In this document: one piece after another, positions 45,062 through 53,840 of the stretch
Position numbering within the stretch: the first letter of the stretch is position 1
How the letters are laid out: every line of letters starts with the position of its first letter
Source of the DNA: Glycomyces niveus
GTDB taxonomy: Bacteria > Actinomycetota > Actinomycetes > Mycobacteriales > Micromonosporaceae
Reading direction: 5' to 3'
DNA: 64,000 bases
NCBI RefSeq assembly: GCF_017592475.1
Contig: NZ_JAGFNP010000011.1
Span: forward strand, 145,419-209,418
The notes under the pieces: model-generated
Told to the model about the DNA's origin: nothing
The model's input: the letters and a program-made list of their open reading frames with translations, nothing else
The model's database searches: none
Position numbers and translations under genes: made by a program

Positions 45062-45975
45062 CCGGCTATGTGAACGGCTTCTTCTTCACGCCCGTGGCCC
45101 TCGGCCGGGTCGCCGCCATGCGGTTCCTCGCCGGGCTGTTCGTGTGGATCGAGTGGTGGGCGTACAAGCCGTTCATCATCCAGCACCGGTTCCTGCCCGA
45201 GGACCTGTACCAGCCGCTGCTCATCGGCCGCGTTCTGCCGATCCCCGCCCCGAACTACTGGATCGTCACCGGCACCCTCGTCGTGATGCTGGCGGCCGCG
45301 CTGCCGGTGATGTTCGGCTACCGCGCGCGCCTGTTCGGGTGGATCCTGTTCATCGCGTACTTCGAGTGGATGCTCATCTACAACTCGTACGGCAAGGTCG
45401 ACCACGCGAGCTTCGGCTTCATGGTGCTCCTGCTCGTGCTGTGCACGATGCCCGAGGCCCGCTGGGGCGACCGCGAGCACGTCTCCGAGCGCGTCGGATG
45501 GGGCTTCAACCTGGTGCAGATCGCCGTCGTGTGCACCTACTTCCTCTCGACCTGGTCGAAGTTCCGCTACGGCGGCTGGGAATGGGCGAACTCGGGGGTG
45601 TTCACGTGGGCGATCATCCGGCGCGGCACCGTCTTCTCCGACTGGCTGCTCGACTTCCCGCAGCTCCTCACCGTCGCCCAGTGGGGCATGATCGCGTTCG
45701 AACTGCTCACGCCGCTCGTGCTCTTCATCTACCCGTGGAAGCGGCTGCAGTACGGGATCGTCGCGTTCTTCTACGCGTTCCACGTGGCGATCTTCGCCGC
45801 GCTCACGATCAGCTTCCTCCCGCACCTGTTCGCCATGGCCTGCTTCCTGCCCCTGGAGCGGGTCGATCCGAAGGACCTCGCCCGCCGCGCCCGCGCGAAG
45901 CTCAAGGGCCGCAAGCGGACTCCGGACGGGCGGAACCCCAGTGGGAGCGATCCGGAGCTGACCGCGACCGGCTGA
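45058..45975 (+). CDS. HTTM-like multi-spanning membrane protein, copy 1
   Basis: A 305-residue protein with about seven or eight membrane helices and a basic C-terminal tail (RRARAKLKGRK). The pattern LGRVAAMRFLAGLFVWIEWW..., FGWILFIAYFEWMLIYNSYGKVDH and GWGFNLVQIAVVCTYFLSTWSKFRYGG fits the HTTM fold, related to the membrane part of vitamin K-dependent gamma-carboxylase. Activity unknown. GTG 45058 overlaps the preceding stop. Close paralog of the protein at 46477. Confidence 0.78.
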   Translation: MTGYVNGFFFTPVALGRVAAMRFLAGLFVWIEWWAYKPFIIQHRFLPEDLYQPLLIGRVLPIPAPNYWIVTGTLVVMLAAALPVMFGYRARLFGWILFIAYFEWMLIYNSYGKVDHASFGFMVLLLVLCTMPEARWGDREHVSERVGWGFNLVQIAVVCTYFLSTWSKFRYGGWEWANSGVFTWAIIRRGTVFSDWLLDFPQLLTVAQWGMIAFELLTPLVLFIYPWKRLQYGIVAFFYAFHVAIFAALTISFLPHLFAMACFLPLERVDPKDLARRARAKLKGRKRTPDGRNPSGSDPELTATG

Positions 45976-46006
45976 CGCGGCGCCGCCCCCAGTGGTACAC
46001 CCGTGC

Positions 46007-46018
46007 CATACTCTTGCC
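46007..46018 (+). promoter_or_regulatory. Leaderless -10 of cassette copy 2
   Basis: CATACT (46007-46012) and six bases precede GTG 46019, as in copy 1. This supports 46019 over the in-frame start at 45992. Confidence 0.55.
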
Positions 46019-46480
46019 GTGGATACTCAGTACGCGAAGGTCCGCCCCGCCGGGCGGGCCCTGCGGATCACGATCTCGATGGTCGTGCTCGCCCTCGTCA
46101 CCGCCACCACCTTCTGGGGCGGGGACGACTTCTTCCCCTTCGCGCCCTTCAAGATGTACTCGTTCTCGAAGGAGCTCGACGGCTGGGCCGGCTCGACCCG
46201 CGTCGAGGCCGTCAACGAGGAGGGCGAGCGGTTCAGCCTCACCGAGGCCGCCACCGGCTTCCGCCGCGCCGAGGTCGAAGGTCAGAAGAGCCGCTTCATC
46301 GAGGACCCCTCGCTGCTCGAGTATCTCGCGCAGGCGTATGAGAACACCAACCCCGACAAGCCAGAGATCGTCACCGTCGAGATCATCGAACGCCAGTACC
46401 GGCTCGAGGACGGCCACCAGACCGGCGAGGTCGTCGAGGTCGTCGAGGCCACGTACACCCGCGAAGGGGCCGACGCATGA
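46019..46480 (+). CDS. Small anchored protein with DDFFPFAPFKMYS motif, copy 2
   Basis: A 153-residue paralog of the 44597 protein: one membrane helix (about 15-32), the identical DDFFPFAPFKMYS (36-48), TGFRRAEVEGQKSRFIEDPS matching TGFRRAELEGQLSRFREDPT of copy 1, and a similar strand-rich C-terminus. The membrane-proximal motif is conserved while flanks have diverged, so it is probably the functional contact. Its stop overlaps the ATG of the next gene (ATGA). Confidence 0.75.
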   Translation: MDTQYAKVRPAGRALRITISMVVLALVTATTFWGGDDFFPFAPFKMYSFSKELDGWAGSTRVEAVNEEGERFSLTEAATGFRRAEVEGQKSRFIEDPSLLEYLAQAYENTNPDKPEIVTVEIIERQYRLEDGHQTGEVVEVVEATYTREGADA

Positions 46481-47430
46481 CGCCCCTCCCTTTGGCGCAG
46501 AAAGCCACCGGCTGGTTCTTCCAGCCCGTCGCGCTCGGCCGCGTCGCCGCGATGCGCTTCCTCGCGGGAGCGTTCATCTGGGTCGACTGGTGGTGGTACA
46601 TGCCGTGGATCATCGGCCACCGCCACGTCCCCGGCGAGCTCTACCAGCCGCTGTTCATCGCCCGAGTGCTGCCGGTCTTCCCGGTCCCCAACTTTGAGAT
46701 CGTCGTCGGCACCCTCGTCGTGCTCCTCGCGGCCTCCGTCCCGATGATGTTCAACAAGGCCCCGCGCCTGTTCGGCTGGATCGTCGCGATCGCCTACTTC
46801 GAGTGGATGATCATCGCGATGTCCTACGGGAAGGTCGACCACGGCAAGTTCGGCTTCCTCATCCTCCTGTTCCTGCTGCCCACCATGCCGAAGGCCCGCT
46901 GGGGCGACCGCCGCAACCTCTCCGAGCACGTGGGCTGGGGCTTCAACCTCGTCCAGATCGGCGTGGTCTGCACGTACTTCTTCGCGGCCTGGGCCAAAAT
47001 CCGCTACGGCGGCTGGGAATGGGTCAACTCCGCGACCATGACGTGGGCGATCCTGCGGCGCGGCACCGAGTACTCGAACTGGCTCCTCGAGTACCCCGGG
47101 CTGCTGCGCCTCTCCCAATGGGGCATGGTCGGATTCGAACTGCTCAGCCCCGTCGTGATGTTCGTGGCCGCCAAACGCCTCAAATACGGCATCGTGGCGT
47201 TCTTCTACTGCTTCCACCTCACGGTGTTCCTCGCCGTCGAGATCAGCTTCCTGCCCCATATGGTCGCCATGGCCTGCTTCCTCCCGCTCGAGCGGATCAA
47301 TCCGCGTGAGCTGATTCGCAATGCGCCCCGGCTGCCCGGCCTGATCCGCCGGAAACTCAAGGCCCGCAAGGCGGTACCGGCGCAAACGCGGCCCGGCGAG
47401 GCCGCGCGGGAGGCCGAGCCGGCGTCCTGA
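46477..47430 (+). CDS. HTTM-like multi-spanning membrane protein, copy 2
   Basis: A 317-residue paralog of the 45058 protein with the same helix pattern: LGRVAAMRFLAGAFIWVDWWWY, FGWIVAIAYFEWMIIAMSYGKVDH, GWGFNLVQIGVVCTYFFAAWAKIRYGG and FLPHMVAMACFLPLERINP. The C-terminal tail is basic. Coupled to the small protein by a four-base overlap. Lies 51 bases before the ABC ATPase gene, which has its own promoter-like element. Confidence 0.78.
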   Translation: MTPLPLAQKATGWFFQPVALGRVAAMRFLAGAFIWVDWWWYMPWIIGHRHVPGELYQPLFIARVLPVFPVPNFEIVVGTLVVLLAASVPMMFNKAPRLFGWIVAIAYFEWMIIAMSYGKVDHGKFGFLILLFLLPTMPKARWGDRRNLSEHVGWGFNLVQIGVVCTYFFAAWAKIRYGGWEWVNSATMTWAILRRGTEYSNWLLEYPGLLRLSQWGMVGFELLSPVVMFVAAKRLKYGIVAFFYCFHLTVFLAVEISFLPHMVAMACFLPLERINPRELIRNAPRLPGLIRRKLKARKAVPAQTRPGEAAREAEPAS

Positions 47431-47469
47431 GAGGCGGAAAACGAGTGGCCCGCTCCCACCGGATTTTCC

Positions 47470-47481
47470 TACGGTGGGGGC
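47470..47481 (+). promoter_or_regulatory. Leaderless -10 of the ABC operon
   Basis: TACGGT (47470-47475) is six bases before the ATG of the ATPase gene. Confidence 0.45.
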
Positions 47482-48480
47482 ATGCCGATTCTCGAAGCCC
47501 GAGCCCTCACCAAGACCTTCCGCAGACCTGACAAGGCCTCGGGGTTCAAAGGCGCCGTCAAGCACCTGATGCAGCGCAAGTACAAGAACTACACCGCGGT
47601 CGACGGCATCGACCTCTCCATCGAACCGGGCGAGTCGGTGGCCTATGTGGGCCCGAACGGCGCGGGCAAGTCCACCACGGTCAAGCTCCTCACCGGCATC
47701 CTGCGCCCCTCCGAGGGCACCGTTCGGGTGATGGGCCGCGACCCGCACACCGAGCGCATCGCCAACGCCCATGACATCGGCGTCCTCTTCGGCCAGCGCA
47801 CGCAGCTGTGGTGGGACCTGCCCGTCGAGGAGTCCCTGAAGCTCCTCAAGCACATGTACGGCGTCTCGGACGCCGACTACAAGGCCCGCATCGAGAAGTT
47901 CGACGAGCTGCTCGACCTCGGCGAGTTCATGCCCGCGCTCGCCCGCACCCTCTCGCTCGGCCAGCGCATGCGCGCCGACCTGGCGTGCGCGCTCATCCAC
48001 GACCCGAAGATGGTCTACCTCGACGAGCCGACCATCGGCCTCGACATCTCCGTGAAGGACCGCCTGCGCGCGTTCCTGCGCGAGCTCGTGAACGACGGGA
48101 CCACGCTCCTGCTGACCAGCCACGACCTGGCCGACATCGAGGAGGTGTGCGAGCGGATCGTCGTGATCGACAAGGGCGCCATCGCCTACGACGGCTCGAT
48201 CGAGCGGCTCAAGGCCCACTACATCACCACCAAGGCTGTGAACCTCTACCTCGAGGGCGCCGCGAACGTGCCCGAGCTGGCCGAGAAGTTCCCGGACTAC
48301 GAGTGGACCGCCGGCGAGGCGCCCTCCGAGGTCACCGTGACGTACGAGTCGAGCCGCTTCACCACCGCGGAAGTACTCGGCTCCCTGACCGCCCAGCTCG
48401 CCCCGAGGGACCTGTCCCTCTCCGAGCCGAGCATCGAGGACGTCATCCGCCGCCTGTACGCGGGAGAGCTCACCAAGTGA
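47482..48480 (+). CDS. ABC transporter ATPase serving three permease pairs
   Basis: A 332-residue ATPase. Walker A GPNGAGKST, the Q-loop region LFGQRTQLWWDLP, signature LSLGQRMRADLA, Walker B MVYLDEPTIGLD and switch histidine in TSHD are all present; a C-terminal domain of about 90 residues follows. The LFGQRTQLWWDLP segment is typical of ATPases paired with ABC-2-family permeases of the PF06182 kind. It is the only ATPase before six permease genes and overlaps the first by four bases. Confidence 0.92.
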   Translation: MPILEARALTKTFRRPDKASGFKGAVKHLMQRKYKNYTAVDGIDLSIEPGESVAYVGPNGAGKSTTVKLLTGILRPSEGTVRVMGRDPHTERIANAHDIGVLFGQRTQLWWDLPVEESLKLLKHMYGVSDADYKARIEKFDELLDLGEFMPALARTLSLGQRMRADLACALIHDPKMVYLDEPTIGLDISVKDRLRAFLRELVNDGTTLLLTSHDLADIEEVCERIVVIDKGAIAYDGSIERLKAHYITTKAVNLYLEGAANVPELAEKFPDYEWTAGEAPSEVTVTYESSRFTTAEVLGSLTAQLAPRDLSLSEPSIEDVIRRLYAGELTK

Positions 48481-49274
48481 CGCACAGTCTCACGGTGGAC
48501 CGCGCGCTCGTGGTCATCTCGTTCAAGCGAAGACTCGCGTACAAGTCGCACTGGTTCTTCGGCCTCGCCATCGGCGGCGGCTCCATGCTCATCGCGATGG
48601 TCATGTGGCAGAACCTCATCGGCTCCGGCACCCTCTCGGGGTACGACTGGGACTCGATGCGGGCCTACACGATCATCGGGTTCGTGGCCGCGACCATGGT
48701 CTTCGGCGCCGCCGACTGGGTCATGGCCGACCGCATCCTGGACGGGCACATCGCGGTCGACTTGACCAAGCCGGTCGACTTCCAGCGCGCCCGCGCCGCG
48801 GAGTACATCGGGTCGATGCTCTCGACGTTCCCGACCGCGGTCATGGGCGTTGTCGCCGCCTGGCTGCTCTTCGAGCCGCCAGGCCCGGCGTCGCCGCTCG
48901 CCGGGCTGCTCACGCTCGTGAGCTTCGCGCTGATGTTCCCGCTGGCGTTCGGGCTGACGTACCTCTCGACCCTGGTGTGCTTCTGGACGAAGCGCTACAT
49001 GGGCATCATGTGGCTGCGCGAGGCGCTGCTGAGCTTCTTCTCGGGGCTCATGATCCCGCTGGCGTTCATGCCCGGCTGGCTCCAGGCCGTCGCCTGGGCG
49101 CTGCCGTTCCCGCACTTCACGACTACGCCTTCCGCGATCTACCTGGGCCGCGTCGACACCTTGGGCGCCCTGGGCCTCCTCGCGGCCGAGGCCGCCTGGG
49201 CCGTGGGCCTGTGGGCGCTCGGCTGGCTGGTCTTCCGCACCGCGGTGAAGAAAGTGACGGTCCACGGTGGCTGA
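48477..49274 (+). CDS. ABC-2-like permease, pair 1 subunit A
   Basis: A 265-residue membrane protein with six predicted helices. A-type hallmarks: VISFKRRLAYKSHWFFG near the N-terminus, DLTKPVDFQRARAAEYIG in a cytoplasmic loop, FSGLMIPLAFMPGWLQ and a C-terminus ending VTVHGG. GTG 48477 overlaps the ATPase stop by four bases. It should form a heterodimer with the next gene's product. Transported substrate unknown. Confidence 0.88.
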   Translation: MTHSLTVDRALVVISFKRRLAYKSHWFFGLAIGGGSMLIAMVMWQNLIGSGTLSGYDWDSMRAYTIIGFVAATMVFGAADWVMADRILDGHIAVDLTKPVDFQRARAAEYIGSMLSTFPTAVMGVVAAWLLFEPPGPASPLAGLLTLVSFALMFPLAFGLTYLSTLVCFWTKRYMGIMWLREALLSFFSGLMIPLAFMPGWLQAVAWALPFPHFTTTPSAIYLGRVDTLGALGLLAAEAAWAVGLWALGWLVFRTAVKKVTVHGG

Positions 49275-50088
49275 CCTGATGACGCTCAAGCGCGGCGTGC
49301 CCGCGCGGCACGCGCTCGCCGTCTACTGGCGCACCTGGTTCGCGCAGATCCGCTCGATCGTCGAGTACCCGGCGGACCTGTGGGTGATGGCCTCGGCGGG
49401 AGCGGTCTGGAACATCCTCCAGTTCGCGTTCCTGGCGGTGCTCTTCGCGAACGTGCCCGACGTGGCCGGGTGGGGCTACCACGAGATGCTGATGCTCTCG
49501 GGGCTCCTCAGCGTCGCGGGCGGCTGCAACGCGCTGTTCTGGGACGGCGCGTGGAGCACAGGCTCGATGGTCATCAAGGGCGACATCGACTACCGCATCA
49601 CCCGGCCCGCGCCCGTCATCATCCAGGTCGGCAGCTCGCACATCGGGATGCAGTCGATCGGCGAGGTGGTCTTCGGGGCCGCGATGCTCGTCTACGGCTG
49701 GATCGGGGCCGGGATCGGCCTCGCCGCGGTGCCGATCGGTGTGCTGGCCGTCGTGTGCGCCGGGATCATCCAGTCGGCGCTGGTGACGGCGTTGTGCGCG
49801 GTGAACTTCTGGATCAAGGGGCAGGCGTCGATCTTCGCGTTCCTGCTGATCGAGTTGCAGGGCAACGCGATGAAGATGCCGCTGGGGATCTTCCCGAGCG
49901 GCGTGCGGCTCGTGGCCATGTTCCTGGTGCCGGTGGCGTTCGTCAACTTCGTGCCGGTGTCGGTCGTGACCGGGCACATGCCCGCGTGGTGGCTCGCCGG
50001 CGTCCCGGCGGCCGTGCTCGGCTCGGTGCTGCTGGCCGTGGGCGTGTACCGGCTCGGCCTGCGCGCCTACGACTCCGCGGGGCACTGA
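49267..50088 (+). CDS. ABC-2-like permease, pair 1 subunit B
   Basis: A 273-residue membrane protein of the B type: IRSIVEYPADLWVMASAG near the N-terminus, DYRITRPAPVIIQVGSSHIG in a loop, and the ending YDSAGH. About six helices. The GTG start overlaps subunit A by eight bases, so the two are translationally coupled. Confidence 0.88.
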   Translation: MADLMTLKRGVPARHALAVYWRTWFAQIRSIVEYPADLWVMASAGAVWNILQFAFLAVLFANVPDVAGWGYHEMLMLSGLLSVAGGCNALFWDGAWSTGSMVIKGDIDYRITRPAPVIIQVGSSHIGMQSIGEVVFGAAMLVYGWIGAGIGLAAVPIGVLAVVCAGIIQSALVTALCAVNFWIKGQASIFAFLLIELQGNAMKMPLGIFPSGVRLVAMFLVPVAFVNFVPVSVVTGHMPAWWLAGVPAAVLGSVLLAVGVYRLGLRAYDSAGH

Positions 50089-50089
50089 C

Positions 50090-50878
50090 GTGGCTAGCGT
50101 CGACATCGCGTTGGCGACGATCGCGTTCAAGCGCAAGATCGCGTACAAGACGACCTGGCTGTTCTCGGTCCTGTTCGGCGGCTGGGCGCTGCTGGCGGGC
50201 CTCGCGGTGTGGAACCACCTGCTCGGCGACGGCGAGCTCGGCGGCTACGACTGGCAGGCGATGAAGGCGTACCTGGTCATCGGCTTCCTCACGGGGACGC
50301 TGGCGTGGGCGGGCGCGGAGTGGGACATGGCGAACCGCATCCTCGACGGCCTCGTCGCCATCGACCTGACCAAGCCGGTGGACTTCCAGCGGGCGAGGGC
50401 CGCCGAGTACATCGGCGGGATGGTGGCCTCCGTCCCGGCGGCGGTCCTCGGCACGGCCATCGCGGTCCTGGTGTTCCGGCCCGCGGGCCCGGCGTCGCCG
50501 CTCGCGGCCGCGCTGACGGTCTTCAGCCTGCTGTTCATCTTCCCGCTGGCGTTCGGCATCAGTTATCTGGCGATCCTGTGCTGCTTCGTGACCCAGCGGT
50601 TCCTCGGGATCCAGTGGGCCAAGGACAGCATGGTGGCGTTCTTCTCGGGGATGATGATCCCGATCGCGCTCATGCCCGGCTGGCTCCAGGGCCTCTCGTG
50701 GGCGATGCCGTTCGTCCACTTCACCACCACGCCCGCCTCGATCTACCTGGGCCGCGTCGACACCGCGGGCGCCCTCGGCCTCATCGCCGCCGAAGCGGCC
50801 TGGGCCGTCGGCCTGCTCGTGGCCGCCCGGCTCATCTGGCGGCAGCTCGTCAAGAAGGTGACCGTCCATGGCGGCTAG
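50090..50878 (+). CDS. ABC-2-like permease, pair 2 subunit A
   Basis: A 262-residue A-type permease very close to pair 1 A: IAFKRKIAYKTTWLFS, DLTKPVDFQRARAAEYIG, FSGMMIPIALMPGWLQ and the end VTVHGG. It starts one base after the preceding stop. Its similarity to pair 1 A shows that the pair arose by tandem duplication. Confidence 0.88.
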   Translation: MASVDIALATIAFKRKIAYKTTWLFSVLFGGWALLAGLAVWNHLLGDGELGGYDWQAMKAYLVIGFLTGTLAWAGAEWDMANRILDGLVAIDLTKPVDFQRARAAEYIGGMVASVPAAVLGTAIAVLVFRPAGPASPLAAALTVFSLLFIFPLAFGISYLAILCCFVTQRFLGIQWAKDSMVAFFSGMMIPIALMPGWLQGLSWAMPFVHFTTTPASIYLGRVDTAGALGLIAAEAAWAVGLLVAARLIWRQLVKKVTVHGG

Positions 50879-51674
50879 CGCCCACCCTGCCCTGCACGCC
50901 GCGGGCGTCTACCGCCGCTCGATCGGCGCCTACCTGCGCTCCATCGCGGAGTACCCGGCCGACTTCTGGGTCATGGCCCTCTCCGGGACCACCTGGCAGC
51001 TCATGCTGTTCTCGTTCCTGAGCATCCTGTTCGCGAACGTCAAGGCCATCGCGGGGTGGAACTACCACGAGATGCTGCTGCTGGCCGGGTTCCTCGCCGT
51101 CTCGTGGGGCTCGACCGCCCTGTTCTGGGACGGCATCTGGGACACCGGGAAGCTCATCGTCGAAGGCGACATGGACTACCGGCTCACCAGGCCCGCGCCG
51201 GTCCTGATCCAGGTCGGCTCTAAGCACGTGGGCATGCAGGTCTTCGGCGACGTGACCCTGGGCCTGGTGATGATGACCGTCGGCTGGATCGGGGCGGGCA
51301 TCAGCGCCGCCGCGGTCCCGTTGGCGCTCTTCCTGCTGCTGTGCGCGGCCGTCATCCAGGCCGCGCTGCTGACGATCGCGAACGCGGTGAACTTCTGGGT
51401 CAAGGGCCGCACCCCCGTGGCCGCGTTCATGCTCGCCGAGCTCCAGAACGAGGCGATGCGCTTCCCGCTCACGATCTTCCCGGCGGCGGTCCGCCTCGTC
51501 TTCACCTTCGGCCTCCCGCTGGCCTTCGCCAGTTTCATCCCGGCCCAGATCCTCACCGGCAAACTCGATCCGATCTGGCTCGCCGCCCCGCCCCTCGCGG
51601 CCGCCGCCACCGTCCTCCTCGCGGTACTGGTCTTCCGGGCCGGCGTCAAGGCTTACGACTCCGCCGGCCACTGA
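50868..51674 (+). CDS. ABC-2-like permease, pair 2 subunit B
   Basis: A 268-residue B-type permease: LRSIAEYPADFWVMALSG, DYRLTRPAPVLIQVGSKHVG and the end YDSAGH. ATG 50868 overlaps subunit A by 11 bases. Its intact stop is followed at once by the start-less PIN-domain reading frame. Confidence 0.88.
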   Translation: MAASAHPALHAAGVYRRSIGAYLRSIAEYPADFWVMALSGTTWQLMLFSFLSILFANVKAIAGWNYHEMLLLAGFLAVSWGSTALFWDGIWDTGKLIVEGDMDYRLTRPAPVLIQVGSKHVGMQVFGDVTLGLVMMTVGWIGAGISAAAVPLALFLLLCAAVIQAALLTIANAVNFWVKGRTPVAAFMLAELQNEAMRFPLTIFPAAVRLVFTFGLPLAFASFIPAQILTGKLDPIWLAAPPLAAAATVLLAVLVFRAGVKAYDSAGH

Positions 51675-51678
51675 CCGC

Positions 51679-52140
51679 GTCGACGCGAGCATCGTCGTTG
51701 CGCTGCTCACCGGTAACAAGGAGACCGACGCGATCGCCGCCCACCTCAATCGCGACCCGGACGCGATGGCCCCGGCGCATCTCGATGCGGAGGTGCTGTC
51801 GGCGCTCCGCGGCCGACTGCTCGGGAATCATCTGACCATGGGGGACTTGCGGACCGCGGCGGCCCGCCTCGCGGCGGCGCCGATTCGGCGGGTCCCGCTG
51901 GAGCACCCCCGGCTGCTGCTGGAGGCCGTGCGCTGGTTCCACAATCTGTCGGCGCACGACGCCTGCTACGCCGCGCTCGCCAAGGAGTTCGACGCGACGC
52001 TGCTGACCGGGGACAAGGGCCTGGCCGACACCGCTATCCGCGCCCAGATCGCCTGCATCCACGTCGACTGCTCGAACTTAGCCAGGGCTCCCGGCCCGGC
52101 GGGAGCCGGTGTGGCGGACGCGTTTCGGAAATGGCTTTGA
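51679..52140 (+). pseudogene. PIN-domain (VapC-like) gene lacking a start codon
   Basis: The frame from 51679 reads VDASIVVALLTGNKETDAIA...HLDAEVLSALRG...NLSAHDACYAALAKEFDATLLTGDKGLA, a nearly whole PIN ribonuclease fold with its acidic residues. No ATG, GTG or TTG precedes VDAS: the frame begins four bases after the permease stop. The first usable start, ATG 51766, would lose the first catalytic aspartate. No antitoxin gene is present. Either a remnant left by rearrangement, or expressed through a non-standard start or a +1 shift at the permease stop (CAC TGA C). Confidence 0.7.
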
Positions 52141-52199
52141 CTGGCAATGCCTTGCCGGGCAAGCTGTCCTCTCGCCCTCCTCCTCTGCCTCCGGGACTG

Positions 52200-53024
52200 A
52201 TGCCGTTGACCTCCGCACCCCTGCCAGCGCGCCCCAGCGCGTTCTCCGTCGACCTCGCGCTGGCCACGGTGGCCTTGAAGCGCCGCCTCGCCTACCGCAT
52301 GAACTGGATCTTCGGCGTCGTGCTCGGCGGCGGGGAGCTGCTGGTGTCCCTCACGCTGTGGGGGACCATCCTGGCCGAGCAGGGGTCGGTCGCGGGGTAC
52401 GACTGGGACGCGATGCGCACGTACTACGTGATCGCCTTCGTCACGGCCACCTTCGTGTTCAGCGGCTCCGACACCGCGCAGCGCATCCTCGACGGGAGCG
52501 TCGCGATCGACCTGCTCAAACCCGTCGACTTCCAGCGCGCGCGGGCCGCCGAGTTCTACGGCGGCCTCGCCGGCTCCCTGCCGACCATGGTCGTCGGGCT
52601 GGTCATCGCCCTGGTCTTCTTCACGCCCCTGCCGCCGGCCTCGTTCGCCGCCGGGCTGCTCACGCTCGCCAGCGTCGCCCTGATCGCGCCCATCGCCTTC
52701 AGCGTCGTCTACCTGTCCACGATGCTGTGCTTCTGGACCCGCAGCTACCACGGCATCATGTGGGCGCGGCAGACCGTCGTGGCGTTCTTCTCGGGGGCGA
52801 TGGTGCCCTTGGCGATCATGCCCGCGCCCCTCCAGGCCCTCGCCTGGTGCCTGCCGTTCGTCCACTTCACGACCACCCCGTCCCAGATCTACCTGGGCCG
52901 GGTCGACACGCTGGGCGCGCTCGGGCTCATCGCGGCCCAGGCCGCGTGGGTGGTCGCGCTCTGGCTCCTCGGGCGCTGGCTGTGGAGCCGCGCGGTCCGC
53001 GCCGTCACGATCCACGGAGGCTGA
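52200..53024 (+). CDS. ABC-2-like permease, pair 3 subunit A
   Basis: A 274-residue A-type permease, more diverged than pairs 1 and 2: VALKRRLAYRMNWIFG, DLLKPVDFQRARAAEFYG, FSGAMVPLAIMPAPLQ and the end VTIHGG. Start ambiguous: ATG 52200 aligns best with the other copies; ATG 52131 would add a Pro-rich leader overlapping the PIN frame. Separated from pair 2 by the PIN remnant. Confidence 0.85.
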   Translation: MPLTSAPLPARPSAFSVDLALATVALKRRLAYRMNWIFGVVLGGGELLVSLTLWGTILAEQGSVAGYDWDAMRTYYVIAFVTATFVFSGSDTAQRILDGSVAIDLLKPVDFQRARAAEFYGGLAGSLPTMVVGLVIALVFFTPLPPASFAAGLLTLASVALIAPIAFSVVYLSTMLCFWTRSYHGIMWARQTVVAFFSGAMVPLAIMPAPLQALAWCLPFVHFTTTPSQIYLGRVDTLGALGLIAAQAAWVVALWLLGRWLWSRAVRAVTIHGG

Positions 53025-53026
53025 AC

Positions 53027-53812
53027 ATGCGGCACACGGCATCGGTCTACGCGCGCCTCATCGCGGCGCAGTTCCGCTCGATCACGGAGTACCCGGCCGA
53101 CTTCTGGACGATGGTCACGGTCGCGCTGATCCAGCAGGCTGCGCAGATCGCCTTCATCGCGGTCATCTTCGCGCAGGTCACCACCCTCGACGGCTGGGGC
53201 TTCCCGCAGATGCTCCTGCTCATCGGCTTCATGGTCCTGACCGACTCGGTGACCGAGGTCGGCTGGGACGGGATGTGGAAGCTCGGCCGCATGATCGTCG
53301 ACGGGGGCATGGACTACGCGATCGTCCGCCCGGCCCCGGTGATGATGCAGATCGGCTCGAGCGCCATCGGGATGCAGTCGGCCGCCAACATGACCACCGG
53401 CGCGACGATGATCGCCATCGGCTGGGGCGGTGCGGGCATCCCGCTGTCGATGCTCCCCGCCGCGGCGCTGCTCCTCCTGTGCGCCGTGGTCGTGCAGCTG
53501 ACGGTCATCACGATCATGAACTGCGCCAACTTCTGGCTCAAGGGCCCCAGCCCGGTCTTCGCCTGGCTGACCGCCCAGACCCAGGAGACCGCCACGCGGT
53601 TCCCGCTGACCATCTACCCCAAGGCGGTGCGCACCCTGCTCACCTGGGTCGTGCCCCTGGCCTTCGTCAACTACATCCCGGTGCGCATCCTCACCGGCGA
53701 CCTGCCGCTCTGGTGGCTGGCGGTGCCGCCCGCGGTCGCCCTCGTGTGCTTCGCGGCGGCCGTCCTGGTCGCGAAGGCGGGCCTCACCCGCTACGAATCC
53801 GCAGGCCACTGA
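53027..53812 (+). CDS. ABC-2-like permease, pair 3 subunit B
   Basis: A 261-residue B-type permease: FRSITEYPADFWTMVTVA, DYAIVRPAPVMMQIGSSAIG and the end YESAGH. CGGAGG lies six bases before the ATG and the gap to subunit A is two bases. Last gene of the permease array; the next gene has its own promoter. Confidence 0.88.
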   Translation: MRHTASVYARLIAAQFRSITEYPADFWTMVTVALIQQAAQIAFIAVIFAQVTTLDGWGFPQMLLLIGFMVLTDSVTEVGWDGMWKLGRMIVDGGMDYAIVRPAPVMMQIGSSAIGMQSAANMTTGATMIAIGWGGAGIPLSMLPAAALLLLCAVVVQLTVITIMNCANFWLKGPSPVFAWLTAQTQETATRFPLTIYPKAVRTLLTWVVPLAFVNYIPVRILTGDLPLWWLAVPPAVALVCFAAAVLVAKAGLTRYESAGH

Positions 53813-53840
53813 TGTGGCTGGGCTCACGCGAAAAAACCAG

